From positions 69,835,001 to 69,899,000 of the forward strand of contig NC_083701.1 of NCBI RefSeq assembly GCF_033118175.1: 64,000 bases of DNA. Reading direction: 5' to 3'. Origin of the DNA: Dama dama (taxonomy: Eukaryota > Chordata > Mammalia > Artiodactyla > Cervidae). This document shows positions 9,146-20,436 of this stretch, piece after piece. Position numbers and translations under genes: made by a program. Every line of letters starts with the position of its first letter. The stretch's first letter is position 1. The notes under the pieces were generated by a model. That model had not been told where the DNA came from and searched no databases. It worked only from the letters and a program-made list of their open reading frames with translations.

Positions 9146-11700
9146 GAGCTGGCATACGTGTCACTAAAATATTTAGGCAAAGCAGGTAAGCATGTCCTAC
9201 TAAGCGATATAAATATTTGTGTGAGCCAGCCCTTATATGTTCAGAACATAAACATTGAATGTTCAAGGGCAATATTGTCTGACTCTTGAGTTCTAAGCCA
9301 AGAAAATCAGTGGCAAAAGTTACCTTCTGGCCAAATAAGAGATGATTCATTTTGTTTTGACTGCTGCTTTGACTGAGAATCCCAATTCATGAAAGTAAAT
9401 TAATGCAAATCATAGTCATGCACATTAAGAACTCAAGAGACAACCTTAGGGGAAATCAAATTCTAATAATAGCTAAGAATTTTTTGTTAAGGTCTCAGAA
9501 AATGTCATGTTTAGTTCCCAGTTCAATTTAATATTCTTTTTTAAAAATATGCTTGTATTGACTATTCTCTGATTAGTTTCTAGAAATATTTAAAATCTGA
9601 GGAATTGCATATTAATTAATTAATTGATTAATCTGAGGCATAATCATCTACTCAAGATGATTATTTGATTTTCCTTAGGTTTGTTGAGCTTGCTATATGT
9701 GACTAGCTTCCTAAAAGTAACACTGACCAAAAGAAAAATTAGGAACATATATTCAATCTCACTTCTTAATTCATCAGTTAAATTTAATAAGATTAAGAAT
9801 GTCTAATATCTGATTTCCAGGGAACTAGATGTTCTTTTGTTTCTTGTGATATGATCTTTTTGGAGTTCTAACTGGTTACCAAAGAAGATCCATGATTAGC
9901 TTCATATCTTGTGATCTCACCAGTCTTCTACTTCTTTCTGCTCTCTCCAAAGAACTCTAAGACGAGTTAATTTCATGGAACGTTATTGAATGCAATCAGA
10001 AAGAAGGATCCTTATGAGGAAAGGATTAATAATAATACCTCCTCCTATTTATATGTCAAGCTGTCAAAGTCAGAAATCATCCTCATCAAAGAATACAAAT
10101 TGACTACTTAAGTAGCATGCACTCTCATGTAACTCAGAAGCTTATAAACCAAGTCTCTCCAGAGATTGTATTCTAAAACCAATAATATACAGTCTTTTAA
10201 AACTTTATAAATCTAACAGCTACTTTTATAAAAACCTCCTAAAATATAGGTATAAGTGGTAGGAAGATAGTGAATAGAGTGAATTAATTAATTCTTACAT
10301 AGGACAAATTTAAATATGTTTTTAAAATTGGAGCATAAAATATGAGTCACAATAACATTTATATAGTTTTGTACAGTTCCACAGTGCTATCAAGAATATA
10401 ATTTTAATCTTGGAAGATTGCTATAGGCATTTATATCCCAACAATTAATATTTCTCTTCAACCCAAGGGCAATGTTCAGAAGTGTCTTAGGAAAGATCTC
10501 TGCCTGTTCAGGGGTTCACAGAATTCTACAGGGCAGAACAATGGGTAAAACATTTCTCAGGTGTTGATGACACCCTTAGTTAAAATTAACCTGTAGAATG
10601 TGCCTGTTGATGGAAACATTATTTCTTAGTTTCTGAGACTCCAACAGGTGTTATCCTCCTCCAGTACACCAAGAAATCTAATCTCACGGGTCCCTGTTGC
10701 TAAGAGTAAATGTGGTTTATTCATTTTCTATAGTCTTCAGCAAGTTTCCATCCTGTATTGGTGATACACAATGTGTTGTGACACCTACTGTTTAGCAAAA
10801 GATAATTTATTAACCCATGATCCTACAACTCTCTGATTATGTGTTGGGCCTATACTGCCCTGTTAAGTCACAACCTTCAACAAATCCACATATGTCACTC
10901 TTTCTATAGTTAGAATACAAAACACCAGTATGAGACATACATCTCACACATATCATAAAACTACTTTATTGCCTCAAAGATGTAATTCCCCCAATACTGT
11001 CAAACACAATCTCAAGTAGACAGAATAGTCTCACCCATTCAAAACCTAACAAGAACTCTACAAGAAAATGCAAAACTCTATAGCCATGCACAGACTTGTG
11101 CTTTACCTAATTCTCTTAATCAGTAGCAAGACAGCAGGAGCCTCATCTACCTGGCTTGCACATTGCTCTTCACACATTTCTCAGCACCTTGCAGACTCTG
11201 TTTAGGAGGCTTTCAAGATCTTCTATTGCCACCGTTACCACCATGACAATGTACCTTGAAGAATAATAGTGGAGTTGCTGAGGTCACCGAGTCCAAGGAA
11301 GCACAACATAAGTGATCACAAAATTCTCCTAACTGTGGATGAATGCAGTACTTATTCTTTTTTGCATGCCAGTTTGGATATTCATAAGTGAGAGAGTCCT
11401 AAAACAATGCTTGAATCTGCAGGTCCTCTACCTGGCCTGCCTACCACCACAGTTCAGAGAGAGTCTAGCAAACTCTTCTTCTTGAGCTCTTGTGGTATAT
11501 CACACTGTTTGACCAGCTGCCCACTCTAAGTCAAAAATCCCCTGCAAGAAAGCTTGCCAGGATACCACTATATGTCAAAAAATTGATATTTTATCTGCAT
11601 CTTTTCAACAGCTTACTAATAGAGGGATGGTAGAAGTTTCTAAGAATAAAGCACTTATATATCTCGGCTTTTGTAAAGTTGACCTGGTCAGATTTTGAAA
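9146..11700. other. Unassigned AT-rich DNA
   Basis: No recognisable gene, SINE or LINE. The only visible structure is short A/T tracts and a TTAA-rich patch near 9610-9635. Confidence 0.5.
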
Positions 11701-11704
11701 CTGA

Positions 11705-12300
11705 TACACTTTCATCACATGCTGCTGCAATTGAGTGCCAACCTGAGCATCCAATATTTCTAGTCTAGCCGGGAATATATTAGATAAATGGATGAATGAA
11801 TGAATGAATGAATGATGGAATCAGAGGGCCAATATGGCCAGAAACTAGAAATGATCCTTTCCTATTGCTCTTTCCGCCTATGTCAATCATCACTTCATAT
11901 TTCCGCCTTGTAACTTCTTTATAATATCCCTGAAACTGCCCTACAGAAGAACCCAAATTATCTCCCCAAGCTTGTAAATACCAAGCTTTGGTTACACCAT
12001 ATACCATTTATCTTCTCAGGAAATGGAAGAATCCCCCAGGGCCATATATTCACATATGCATGATAGAGGGGCAAATCTTCCAGGAGATCAATCCATATAT
12101 CTGACTGCTTTGTAAGGGATTTACTAAGTGCAAAACAAATCATTCTTGGCGCCTGACTTTTGAAACATTTCTCTTTGTGTTTAGAGAGTGCAGTCACCCG
12201 GTCACTTGCATTCTGAGACATGAAGTTTTGCAGATGGTCTAGTGTGTACTCACTAAGAGGGTCTTACCCATTAACTCCTCAGCTCTAAACACATGCTGTT
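11705..12300 (-). pseudogene. Unrecognised coding-like remnant, frameshifted
   Basis: Three consecutive minus-strand open stretches, each in a different frame from the one before: about 12256-11958 (contains LPLYHAYVNIWPWGILPFP), then 12005-11830 (contains YLQAWGDNLGSSVGQFQGYY), then, after an (ATTC)n tract, about 11772-11608 (contains LEILDAQVGTQLQQHVMKVY). Composition looks protein-like, but I do not recognise a family. It could be an old viral or retroviral relic, a processed pseudogene or chance. Confidence 0.25.
11789..11814. repeat. (TGAA)n tetranucleotide repeat
   Basis: About six GAAT/TGAA units, interrupting the coding-like remnant. Confidence 0.93.
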
Positions 12301-12595
12301 TCTGAGTCTGTTCTGGGCAATAATCTCATGGCCTAGCAATAGCCTGGTAGAATTAGTATTAGGTGCTTGACTTAGCACTAAAAGATTTAGAAATATATTA
12401 ACAGAAGTTCTACTAAAATGGCCCATCTGCAGAGCCTGAATGTACAGGCTTTAAGGGGGGAATAAACTCACAGTAAAAAAGCAGTGTTTGCAAAAGTGAA
12501 AGAAAGTTTCAGGAAATAACTTCTGCCTAGTATACACTCTTGAGCTTTGTATCCCTATACTGTTTGTTTGGGGTTTTTTGATAATTATGTGGCAT

Positions 12596-12782
12596 CTTGT
12601 TTTTAATTGCAGTATAGTTAACGTTGATTTACAATTTTGTGTTAATTCCTGCCGCACAGTACAGTGATTCAGCTCTACATGTGTATACATTCTTTTCTAT
12701 GTTCTTCTCCATTGTGATTTATCTCAAGACAGTCAATATAACTCCCTGTGCTATCCAGTAGGAACTTCTGGTTTACCGTTTC
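12596..12782 (-). mobile_element. L1 3' UTR fragment, antisense
   Basis: Contains the complement of L1 tail blocks: 'aattgcagtatagttaacg', 'ttgatttacaattttgtgtt', 'cagtgattcagctctacat' and 'aactccctgtgctatccagt'. Diverged and truncated. Confidence 0.8.
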
Positions 12783-12814
12783 TATGCTGTTTTAAGTTCC
12801 CTGAGAACAGCCTC

Positions 12815-13135
12815 TGAGTTAAAAATTAGAGGCCAGTATTTTATTAGGGAGTACTCTCAGACAGATCAAAGAGTATGGAAAGCAGGATTCGGTAGAGGGA
12901 GAAACTGAAATTAAAAAGCAGTTGGAACCGAGATCTCAGCCAATCCCCTAAGGAAATCTGGAGACGGGAGAAGCCCTCAGATTTGTCCACACTGCTGAAA
13001 GACAGTCAGACATTTTCCCCTTGAATTACCCACTCACTGAATGTGTGCTGCCCCAGGGAAAAGGCGTAACCTTAGACCAAATGGCAACCTTTGGCAGAGG
13101 TCAGCTGCTGGGAAAGGACTCAGCTGTGGGTAGAC
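12815..13135 (+). repeat. LTR-like dispersed repeat, copy A
   Basis: Aligns by eye with 53425-53735 in the same orientation. Shared blocks are 'gaaagcagg/acc', 'ggagaaactgaa', 'cagagttgtcc'-type, 'acagtcagac'/'acagccagac' and 'gctgccccagggaaaagg'/'gctgcccccagaaagggg'. It resembles old mammalian ERV-L-associated LTRs, but I do not assign a family name. Confidence 0.6.
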
Positions 13136-14513
13136 TCAGCTCATGAGGCCACATCTTACTCTCATGTGTTGGCATATGCCAATATTCCTGAATATTCTAG
13201 AATGTTCTAGAAGGGAGAGGCCTGTGTCCACTACATCTGCCACACTTCTGGTCATCAATAACCAGTTGAGAAGCATACCCACCATTTTTTAAGTATCACA
13301 ATGGCTTTCTTCCAAAGTACAACAGGAAGAGAGCATTACTAGAAGAAAACTGGTATCCCTAAAGATACCACAGCCATTGCCTTGAAGTTTTCAATAGTCT
13401 TTGCCTAAGCAAAGAATCCTAAACCAAATATATCAATCTATCACTGGAGAAATCATTGTTTAGATATTAATAAGGATCATCTCTAGTTTCTAAACATACC
13501 TTCAAACTGAGAAAACAATGTGTAAATGAACTGCAGAGGTTTATGTAAGTAGTTTCAATAACTCCTGGTGTTCCTTCAGAAAAGATTAGCCTATGGACTT
13601 TTATTTCACAAATAGAGAAGCAAAATTTCTTAGAGACTTTCCTCAACATGGAACAACATTTTATTTGGTAAGATTACTCATAGAACTTATAGGAAGACAC
13701 AACTGAAACCCAAAGCTCATAAAAGTTTGTAGGAATAAGGCACTTAGTTGGAACTTTGTTAGATCAAGCTGGTTTTTAAATTTAGGCACTGAATGTACAA
13801 TATTATATCTGCTGCTTACAGTGAAATACTTGGAAATGTCTATTAATGTTAAAGTCTTATATTATAAGCAGTATTTTTCAGGGAGGTATGATACATTTAT
13901 CATACAAAGGACACTAGTTTACTCCTCAAAATGGAAGGAGAGGATTCTTATCAAAAGCATCACTGCATCAGTTGTGTCCATGCTATTATCCTAACCTGAC
14001 TATATATTTTAAAAGAGATTTACTTCTCCCAAGAAGATTCTCTCAAGTCACAGCTACTTAAAAGTATCTTTTGAAGTTTTTAAAATCTGTAAATATTTCT
14101 GAAATAATCCTCTTGAATATTGATGAAGTCACCATTGGCAATAGTTTCAAAGTCAAAGACCCATGTCTTTAATAAATGATTACCCAGTGATGTTATAAGT
14201 AAGAATTAGAATGTTGAACTCTAAACTCCAGCTTGCATCAAGTTTCTTTCTTTACTCATTAGTTTGTAATTCACCAAGAAGCTGTGAGACACAAGCTAGG
14301 TGTTAACCTGCCAGCCCTATTCATGCTATACTGTCCCTGTTCACCAGTGAAATGCAAGTAACCCAGAGAGGTCAGAAGTCAAACAGTTGGGATATATTCA
14401 TGCCTTCATCATTTCAAAGCTTGAATAATCTTTAGAGATCATGAACTATATCCAAGGGCAGAAAAGGCAGAAGCCACTAATAATTAGGCCATATTTTTAT
14501 CTCTCACTCTACA
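13136..14513. other. Unassigned AT-rich DNA
   Basis: No supported gene or repeat. Open frames here are short and domain-free. Confidence 0.5.
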
Positions 14514-14645
14514 CAAATAGATGGGGAAAAAGTGGAAACAGTGAAAGATTTCATTTTCTTGGGCTCCAAAATCACTGGAGACAATGACTGCAGACACGAA
14601 ATTAAAAGATGCTTGCTCCTTGGAAGAAAATCTTTGATAAACCTA

Positions 14646-14924
14646 GTTCAGTTCAGTTCAGTTCAATCACTCAGTCATGTCCGACTCTTCGCAACCCCAT
14701 GAACTGTAGCACGCCAGGCCTCCCTGTCCATCACCAACTCCCAGAGCTCACCCAAACTCATGTCCATTGTGTCGGTGATGCCATCCAACCATCTCATCCT
14801 CTATCGTGCCCTTCTCCTCCTGCCTTCAATCTTTCCCAACATCAGGGTCTTTTCAAATGAGTCAGCTCTTCGGGTCAGGTGGCCAAAATATTGGAGTTTC
14901 AGCTTCAACATCAGTCCTTCCAAC
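14646..14924 (-). mobile_element. Short BovB 3' end inserted into BovB
   Basis: Antisense copy starting with 'gttcagttcagttcagttca' and ending near 'catcagtccttccaac'. It is flanked by the perfect 10-bp duplication GATAAACCTA (14636-14645 and 14925-14934), which is the host BovB sequence. This marks a genuine LINE insertion. Confidence 0.95.
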
Positions 14925-15141
14925 GATAAACCTAGACAGCATATTAAAAAGCAGAGACTTCACTTTACTGCCAAAGGTCCCTATAGTCAAAGCTATGATT
15001 TTTCCAGTAGTTGTGTACAGATATGAGAGTTGGCCCACAAAAAAGGCCAAGCACCAAAGAACTGATGCTTTCTAACTGTGGTGTTAGAGAAGACTCTTGA
15101 TAGTCCCTTGGACTGCAAGGAGATCCAACCAGTCAATCTTT

Positions 15142-15161
15142 AAAAAAAAAAAAAAAAAAAA
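15142..15161 (+). repeat. A20 tract within BovB
   Basis: Twenty consecutive A residues at a site where the other BovB copies in the window read an A-rich CCTAAAGGARAT. Confidence 0.95.
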
Positions 15162-15446
15162 TCAGTCCTGAATATTCATTGGAAGGACTGAAGCTGAAGC
15201 TGAAACTCCAATACTTTGGCCATCTGATGCAAAGAACTGGTTCATTGGGAAAGATCCCAATGCTGGGAAAGATTGAGGGCAAGAGAAGGAGGCAACAGAA
15301 AATGAGATGTTTAGATGACATCCCTGACTCAGTGGACATGAGTTTGAGCAAACTCAGGGAGACAGTGAAGGACGTGAAAGCCTGGTGTGCTGCAGTCCAT
15401 GGGGTCGCAAAGAACGACACAGTTTAGAGACTGAACAACAACAACT

Positions 15447-16340
15447 GCCCGGCCACCTGCCCTTTAGCTCATCACTCAAGGGAGAACTGTCTCTCTCCCG
15501 TGACTCCATGCTATACCCCTTTCTAAACAGTGTCATTGATATCAATGATCAGCTAGATTCATCAGAAAGGACGCCGCTTCAAAACCAATCCCAACCCAGG
15601 TATTCCAGCAATCCAGGAGGAAAGTATGACAGAGAGAAATGAAACTGCAGATTAACCCATTTCCAAGTAATGGAATTAGGGAGGGGAAGGAAGACGAAAA
15701 AGTAAAAAGTAAAATCAATGTGCTTAAAACCATGTAAATGACCCACGGAGCCACATCACTTCGATATCCTCTGTTTCATTCAAAGAAGCATGTTTGGCAA
15801 GTATGTGCTCTGTCAAAGGCTTTGTAGTAGGTACTGAAGATACTAACTGTAAATCAGAAAGTACATCTGGGCTATTAAAAATGAGTATATGGGCAAAAAT
15901 ACTGTGGTTGTTAAGCAGATGCCTACGTGATTCCATAAGTCTCGTTTTAACTTGCTAAATTTTATGTAAATATATGGCGATAATGAAGAGATGCTGGAGA
16001 GAGCTGGGACCCAAATCATGGCTCTTTGCCATAAAACGAAACCTTTTCTGTATTCCTTTATCTGCTCTTTGCAGAAATGAGGCTTTCCATCCAGGAGAGA
16101 TAATGGGTGGCATCTGTTCTTTTCAGGAACTATTTAACAAAGATTTTGTTCAAATTCAGAAAAAATATAAATGCCCAGACTTACTCTATTCTAGTTTGTA
16201 GAAATTAAACACTAACAAATTGTGAAGCATGATCAACTAAAGTTAAGTTCTACCAACATGAAAGAATTTTTGTTAAATAGTATCTTTAATATAAAAATAG
16301 GCAGCCTCAAATGTTTATGGAGCTATAAATCAATGCCCCT
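15447..16340. other. Unassigned DNA
   Basis: No supported gene or interspersed repeat. Minus-strand frames at 15542-15936 show no domain. Confidence 0.45.
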
Positions 16341-16545
16341 AAGACTTTGCTTAGGCAACTTGTTTTGGGTAGCTTGGTCCCTCTATTAGCTGCAGGTGCA
16401 AACATTGCACCTGCAGCTAATTGCAGTCATAATTAGACCATTGTGGGAATGATTAGACACTTAATTTTGAGGATGCAAGTGACTGGCCCATAATTAGCAC
16501 TGGCTAAAGTGTTTGTACCACATGAAGGGAGACTGTGCCCAATTG
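16340..16545. promoter_or_regulatory. Candidate conserved noncoding/enhancer-like element
   Basis: Contains a perfect 17-bp inverted repeat with a 3-nt loop (16385-16401/16405-16421) whose arms carry the E-box CAGGTG and its complement CACCTG. In the next 80 bp follow TAATTG, ATAATTAG, GATTAG, CTTAATTT and ATAATTAGC. Such homeodomain-core clustering is typical of developmental enhancers. No repeat family explains it. Function is inferred. Confidence 0.4.
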
Positions 16546-17800
16546 AGTCAAACTTTTTTTTTTTTCCATTGTGCACTTCTATTAATACATCCTCTGTTTT
16601 TCCTCTACAAACAGACAGAAATTAGGGGAAATAACTGGTCATGCAGTGGTAAAATATGTGTGATAAGAATAACCATACTGAGTGAAAATGAAACTGTATT
16701 GACAAAGATACAAATAAGGGCAGTGGCAAATGTATGAATATAAACCAGGAAAGAAACTCTGTTGAAAGAGTTTCTCCAAACAATGAATTCTTTGGTTATG
16801 TCTTCCTTGCCAAGCTAACAATTTATGATAATGGCACAGGAAGACTGCGGTGAGCTTGAAATCATTAGGTGAGTATTTTTCACCTCTGGTGTGTTCATCC
16901 TCTTGAATGAAGAGGTTCTTAGGATCGGTGTCAATACTGAAGTGACATCCAAATGGACTCTACTTCCATACTCTGACTTTATCCCCCGCCACTACCATTC
17001 CCTGGGGAACCCCCTCACTAGCCATCCATGTTTTTAAAATGGAGATATTACCTACTCAAGTATAAGAAAAGCTAGCTCTTTCAGTTACCAGTTCAAAAGT
17101 GCCCAGAGTTAATTCAATAACCTTTCTTAAACCACAGGTTAGGCTTGAGAAAAGAAGATGTGCTTTTGAGGTGTTATTTTTATTTGAGTCTTACAAATTA
17201 AAATATTTTTCTTTGAAAAAGTAGAAGTTTTTCAAGCATATTTTTTATAGTTTACTAAATGCTACATAAACCTTAATGTTCTGTTTCTTTATTGCTCTAC
17301 TAGAAAAATACAACAGAGCCAAGGTCATATTATTATAGAAAAGTATCCTTTTCAGTGTAAGATAAAACAAATGCTCTTAACTTGCCTTCTTATCATTTCA
17401 TCTTCTTGAAAGACATATTTCATCCATCTATTGTTTAAAATATAAATATAGCTTAAAATGGAAATTTCCACATAAAAGTGTCATGCTCTTGCTCAAAGGG
17501 ACAAGTCAGTCTAATATATTCTGCTGCAGACTTTTTTTAACTAAATCATTAATTGGTTTCCAGACTGCCTGAATTTACTGGCTGAAGTTTAAATGTACCC
17601 TTAAAATCAAGTGAGAGGAAATATAAAAACTGTAGAGACTCTTTATCATTCCTTCAACTGCAAGACCACTTCTAAGTTAATGCTGTGCAGTGCTGGTTAC
17701 ATAAGTTCTGTCTATAAATTATTAAGTGCTGTAGACAGTAACACTAAAGCTTGTCCAAATGGAAAGATGCAGCGAAGTTCAGCCATTTCTATGACTACAA
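16546..17800. other. Repeat-poor unassigned DNA
   Basis: No ruminant SINE, BovB or L1 is visible and no gene is recognised. Confidence 0.5.
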
Positions 17801-17809
17801 ACTAGTGAT

Positions 17810-18035
17810 CCCTCCTTTGTTATGGCCACTGCACACGTGTCAGGGGGATGCTGTCAGGGACTTCATATCACCCTGAACTGCAACCTTTGCATGATACTAT
17901 CCGTAACCAAGTGACCTGCTGCAGCTCATTAAAGTTAATGTAATGGATCATTCCCTCCTAATTGTAATCATCAGCAAATTAGACTCCTTTCTAGGCTAAC
18001 CAGGCAGCAGGGAAGAATGTGACTGAGTAGAATGC
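17810..18035. promoter_or_regulatory. Candidate conserved noncoding segment
   Basis: Non-repetitive sequence of moderate GC with dense short motifs (TGACCTGCTGCAG, CATTAAAGTTAATG, CTAATTGTAATC, AAATTAGAC). It sits beside the candidate exon at 18075-18248. Evidence is compositional only. Confidence 0.3.
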
Positions 18036-18074
18036 ATGAATAACTTTGCTCTTAGCCATGTGCCTTTATTCAAG

Positions 18075-18248
18075 ACAAAGGAGGACAATGCAGAGGATGA
18101 GGGGACACATACAGCAATTCCAGTATCTGCTAGAATGGGCCTTATTCACATCACTGCAGTGGAACCACAGATATTTAATGCTTTTTTCAGAGTTACACCT
18201 CCATCCCAGAGCAGAAACAGAGTAGAGAAAATGACACAAGTAATCCAG
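18075..18248 (+). CDS. Candidate exon (unrecognised)
   Basis: A 174-bp open segment, exactly 58 codons, phase 0 at both ends. It is preceded by a pyrimidine-containing AG (TTTATTCAAG) and followed by a consensus splice donor, CAG|GTGAGT, at 18249. The encoded stretch includes SARMGLIHITAVEPQIFNAF. I do not recognise the peptide. It could be an exon of a protein gene, a noncoding-RNA exon or chance. No other exon of the same gene is identifiable in the window. Confidence 0.25.
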
Positions 18249-18689
18249 GTGAGTTTCCTATTTGGCTTATATTGCCATCATTGCCTTTTTCCTTCAGTTG
18301 ACCTCTACCATTCTCAAACATTAGAGGTATCATCCAAACACGCTGTAGTTGTAAATTCTTTGGAAAACCCAATTCTATTTTATTGATTTTTTTTTCATTT
18401 AAGAAATGATATATGGAAACAGAATACAGAAACATATGTTAAGGGCAAGCCACAGATTCCTATAATTAATCAAAATAATATATGTAGAATTCTTGATCTA
18501 TCTAAGAGTTACTATTTCAAATACATTTGTCACTGGAATATCATTGATATAAGTTTTGTGATTGCACTGTGATTATTGAAGTTTCCTAGCATTTGTAATG
18601 TTACTAGAAATTGAAGGTTAAAGGGTAATCTCATTAGATCATAACATCATGTGAAGGATTTTCTAACCTTATTGGGCTAAGCAGTCTCT

Positions 18690-18965
18690 GCTGCTGCTGC
18701 TGCTAAGCTGCTTCAGTCATGTCCGACTCTGTGCAGCTCCATAGACGGCAGCCCACCAGGCTCCCCCGTCCCTGGGATTCTCCAGGCAAGAACACTGGAG
18801 TGGGTTGCCATTTCCTTCTCCAATGCATGAAAGTGAAAAGTGAAAGTGAAGTCATTCAGTCGAGTCCGACTCTTAGCGATCCCATGGACTGCAGCCTACC
18901 AGGCTCCTCCGTCCATGGGATTTTCCAGGCAAGAGTACTGGAGAGGGGTGCCATTGCCTTCTCTG
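18690..18965 (-). mobile_element. BOV-A2 SINE (Bov-A dimer)
   Basis: Two Bov-A units joined by the linker 'gcatgaaagtgaaaagtgaa', with the (CTG)n end at left. It is flanked by a perfect 11-bp TSD, AAGCAGTCTCT (18679-18689 and 18966-18976). Close to consensus, hence relatively recent. Confidence 0.97.
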
Positions 18966-18976
18966 AAGCAGTCTCT

Positions 18977-20040
18977 AGAGAAGAGCAATTTTGGCCTAAA
19001 CAGAAAAGGTGCTGGATATGGTGTCAGGATTTATCAGCCCAGTTAGCAAAATGAGCCATTCTGCCCTGCCTATGAGGGCTCATACATTCAAGGAACTTCC
19101 AAAAAAAGGATGTGAAAAAATTAGGGAACTCCCATAATAATTCCTGTGGTACATAAGTTATTCAAAATATGCCTTTAATACAATCATACAATAAACGTTT
19201 GCAAGGACCATGGTTCTCAAAATGTGATTCCTCAACCAGCAGTATTGGCATCTCCTGAAAGCATGTTAGAAATGCAAATTCATTGCCCACCTTAGACCCA
19301 TTTAATCAGAAACCCTGGTAGTTAGGCCTGACAATCTATGTTTAACTAAGACTTCAAGATGACTATGATGCCTACTAAACTTTCAGAACCACCATGTTAG
19401 AAAGCAAAAGATAGTATAAATAGTTTGCACACATTAGTTTAATGTTTGAAGAAAATTATTTTGGCAAAGTAATTCAAGGTAGTAAGTTACCTATAAATAT
19501 ATTATCATAAAATATACATACTTGGGTATGAATAATAAATATGTGTGTATGTATACAGTATGCATGCCACAATTATACACACACATGCACACACACAATT
19601 TGATTGTTACTTATACTGATATAGTATGTGTGCTTCCCAAGCATAATACAAGAATTCAAGAGATAAACAATTATTGTTATGAGAATAGCAATTATCTTTG
19701 TTTTATTTACCTTCACCTCCATACCTTCAGTATCTGCAAAACCTGGCATACAGGGGCTGTTCAGAAAATGCTAAGTGAATGACTCAATGGTATTTAGACT
19801 ATCTCTACTTGAGAGTTCACATATTTGTCATATTAGAGTGTTTCAGTAAGTAAACTTTGAAAAACACTAGTAGGAACTAGAAAAAAATGTATCTTAGACA
19901 AAAACAAAGTAAGAATATAAAACAGTTAATGATTATCATCATGATCAAATTGTAAATTATGTAATAATTAATTGTAAAGTGTCTTTTGTAAAAGGTTTTT
20001 ATAGAAAGGAAGGAGTAAAATGATCTCATTCACAGATAAC
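18977..20040. other. Unassigned AT-rich DNA
   Basis: No supported gene or interspersed repeat. Interrupted (TG)/(AC) patches occur near 19540-19600. Confidence 0.5.
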
Positions 20041-20045
20041 ATAGT

Positions 20046-20073
<28 letters not shown>
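20046..20073. repeat. (AT)n microsatellite
   Basis: Fourteen TA/AT dinucleotides. Confidence 0.95.
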
Positions 20074-20077
<4 letters not shown>

Positions 20078-20079
20078 CC

Positions 20080-20430
20080 TAAGGAATCCACAAAAGAGAG
20101 AGCTCTTAGAATTGCTAAACAAATTCAGCAAGTCTGCAAGATCAATACACAAAATTAATTGTATTTATACACACTAGCAATGAAAAATCCTAAAATAATT
20201 ATAGCAAAACAATTTCAGTTCCAATAGAAGCAATAAGAATAAAAGAAGGAATAAATTTAACCAAAAATTTGCAAGACTTATACACTGAATGCTATAAAGC
20301 ATTGCTAAAAATAAATTACAGAAGACCTAAATAAATAAAGATATCCCATGACAATCCAGAAAATTTAACATTGTTAGGATGGCAATATCCCCAAACTGAT
20401 TTACAGATTCAGTTCCTATAACAATCTCAG
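20080..20430 (+). mobile_element. L1 ORF2 fragment, sense
   Basis: Matches the L1 ORF2 region with 'tacacactagcaatgaaaaa', 'aggaataaatttaaccaaaa', 'gacttatacactgaatgcta' and 'aaagatatcccatgacaatc'. All frames are broken. It is cut off at its right by an antisense L1. Confidence 0.85.
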
Positions 20431-20436
20431 ATAATT

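Larger units (their letters stand above)
14514..15446 (+). mobile_element. BovB LINE 3' fragment, sense, split by a second BovB
   Basis: Sense BovB connection domain and 3' tail: 'gggctccaaaatcactggag', 'gaaattaaaagatgcttgct', later 'gaagctgaagctgaaactcc', ending in 'gactgaacaacaacaac'. Bases 14646-14924 are a foreign antisense BovB piece. A 20-nt A-tract at 15142-15161 replaces the usual 'cctaaaggaaat' segment. The reading frame is destroyed. Confidence 0.95.

Noticed and set aside
18690..18965. 111-codon and 68-codon frames across BOV-A2
   Set aside because: SINE sequence is noncoding. Similar frames appear in nearly every Bov-tA copy.
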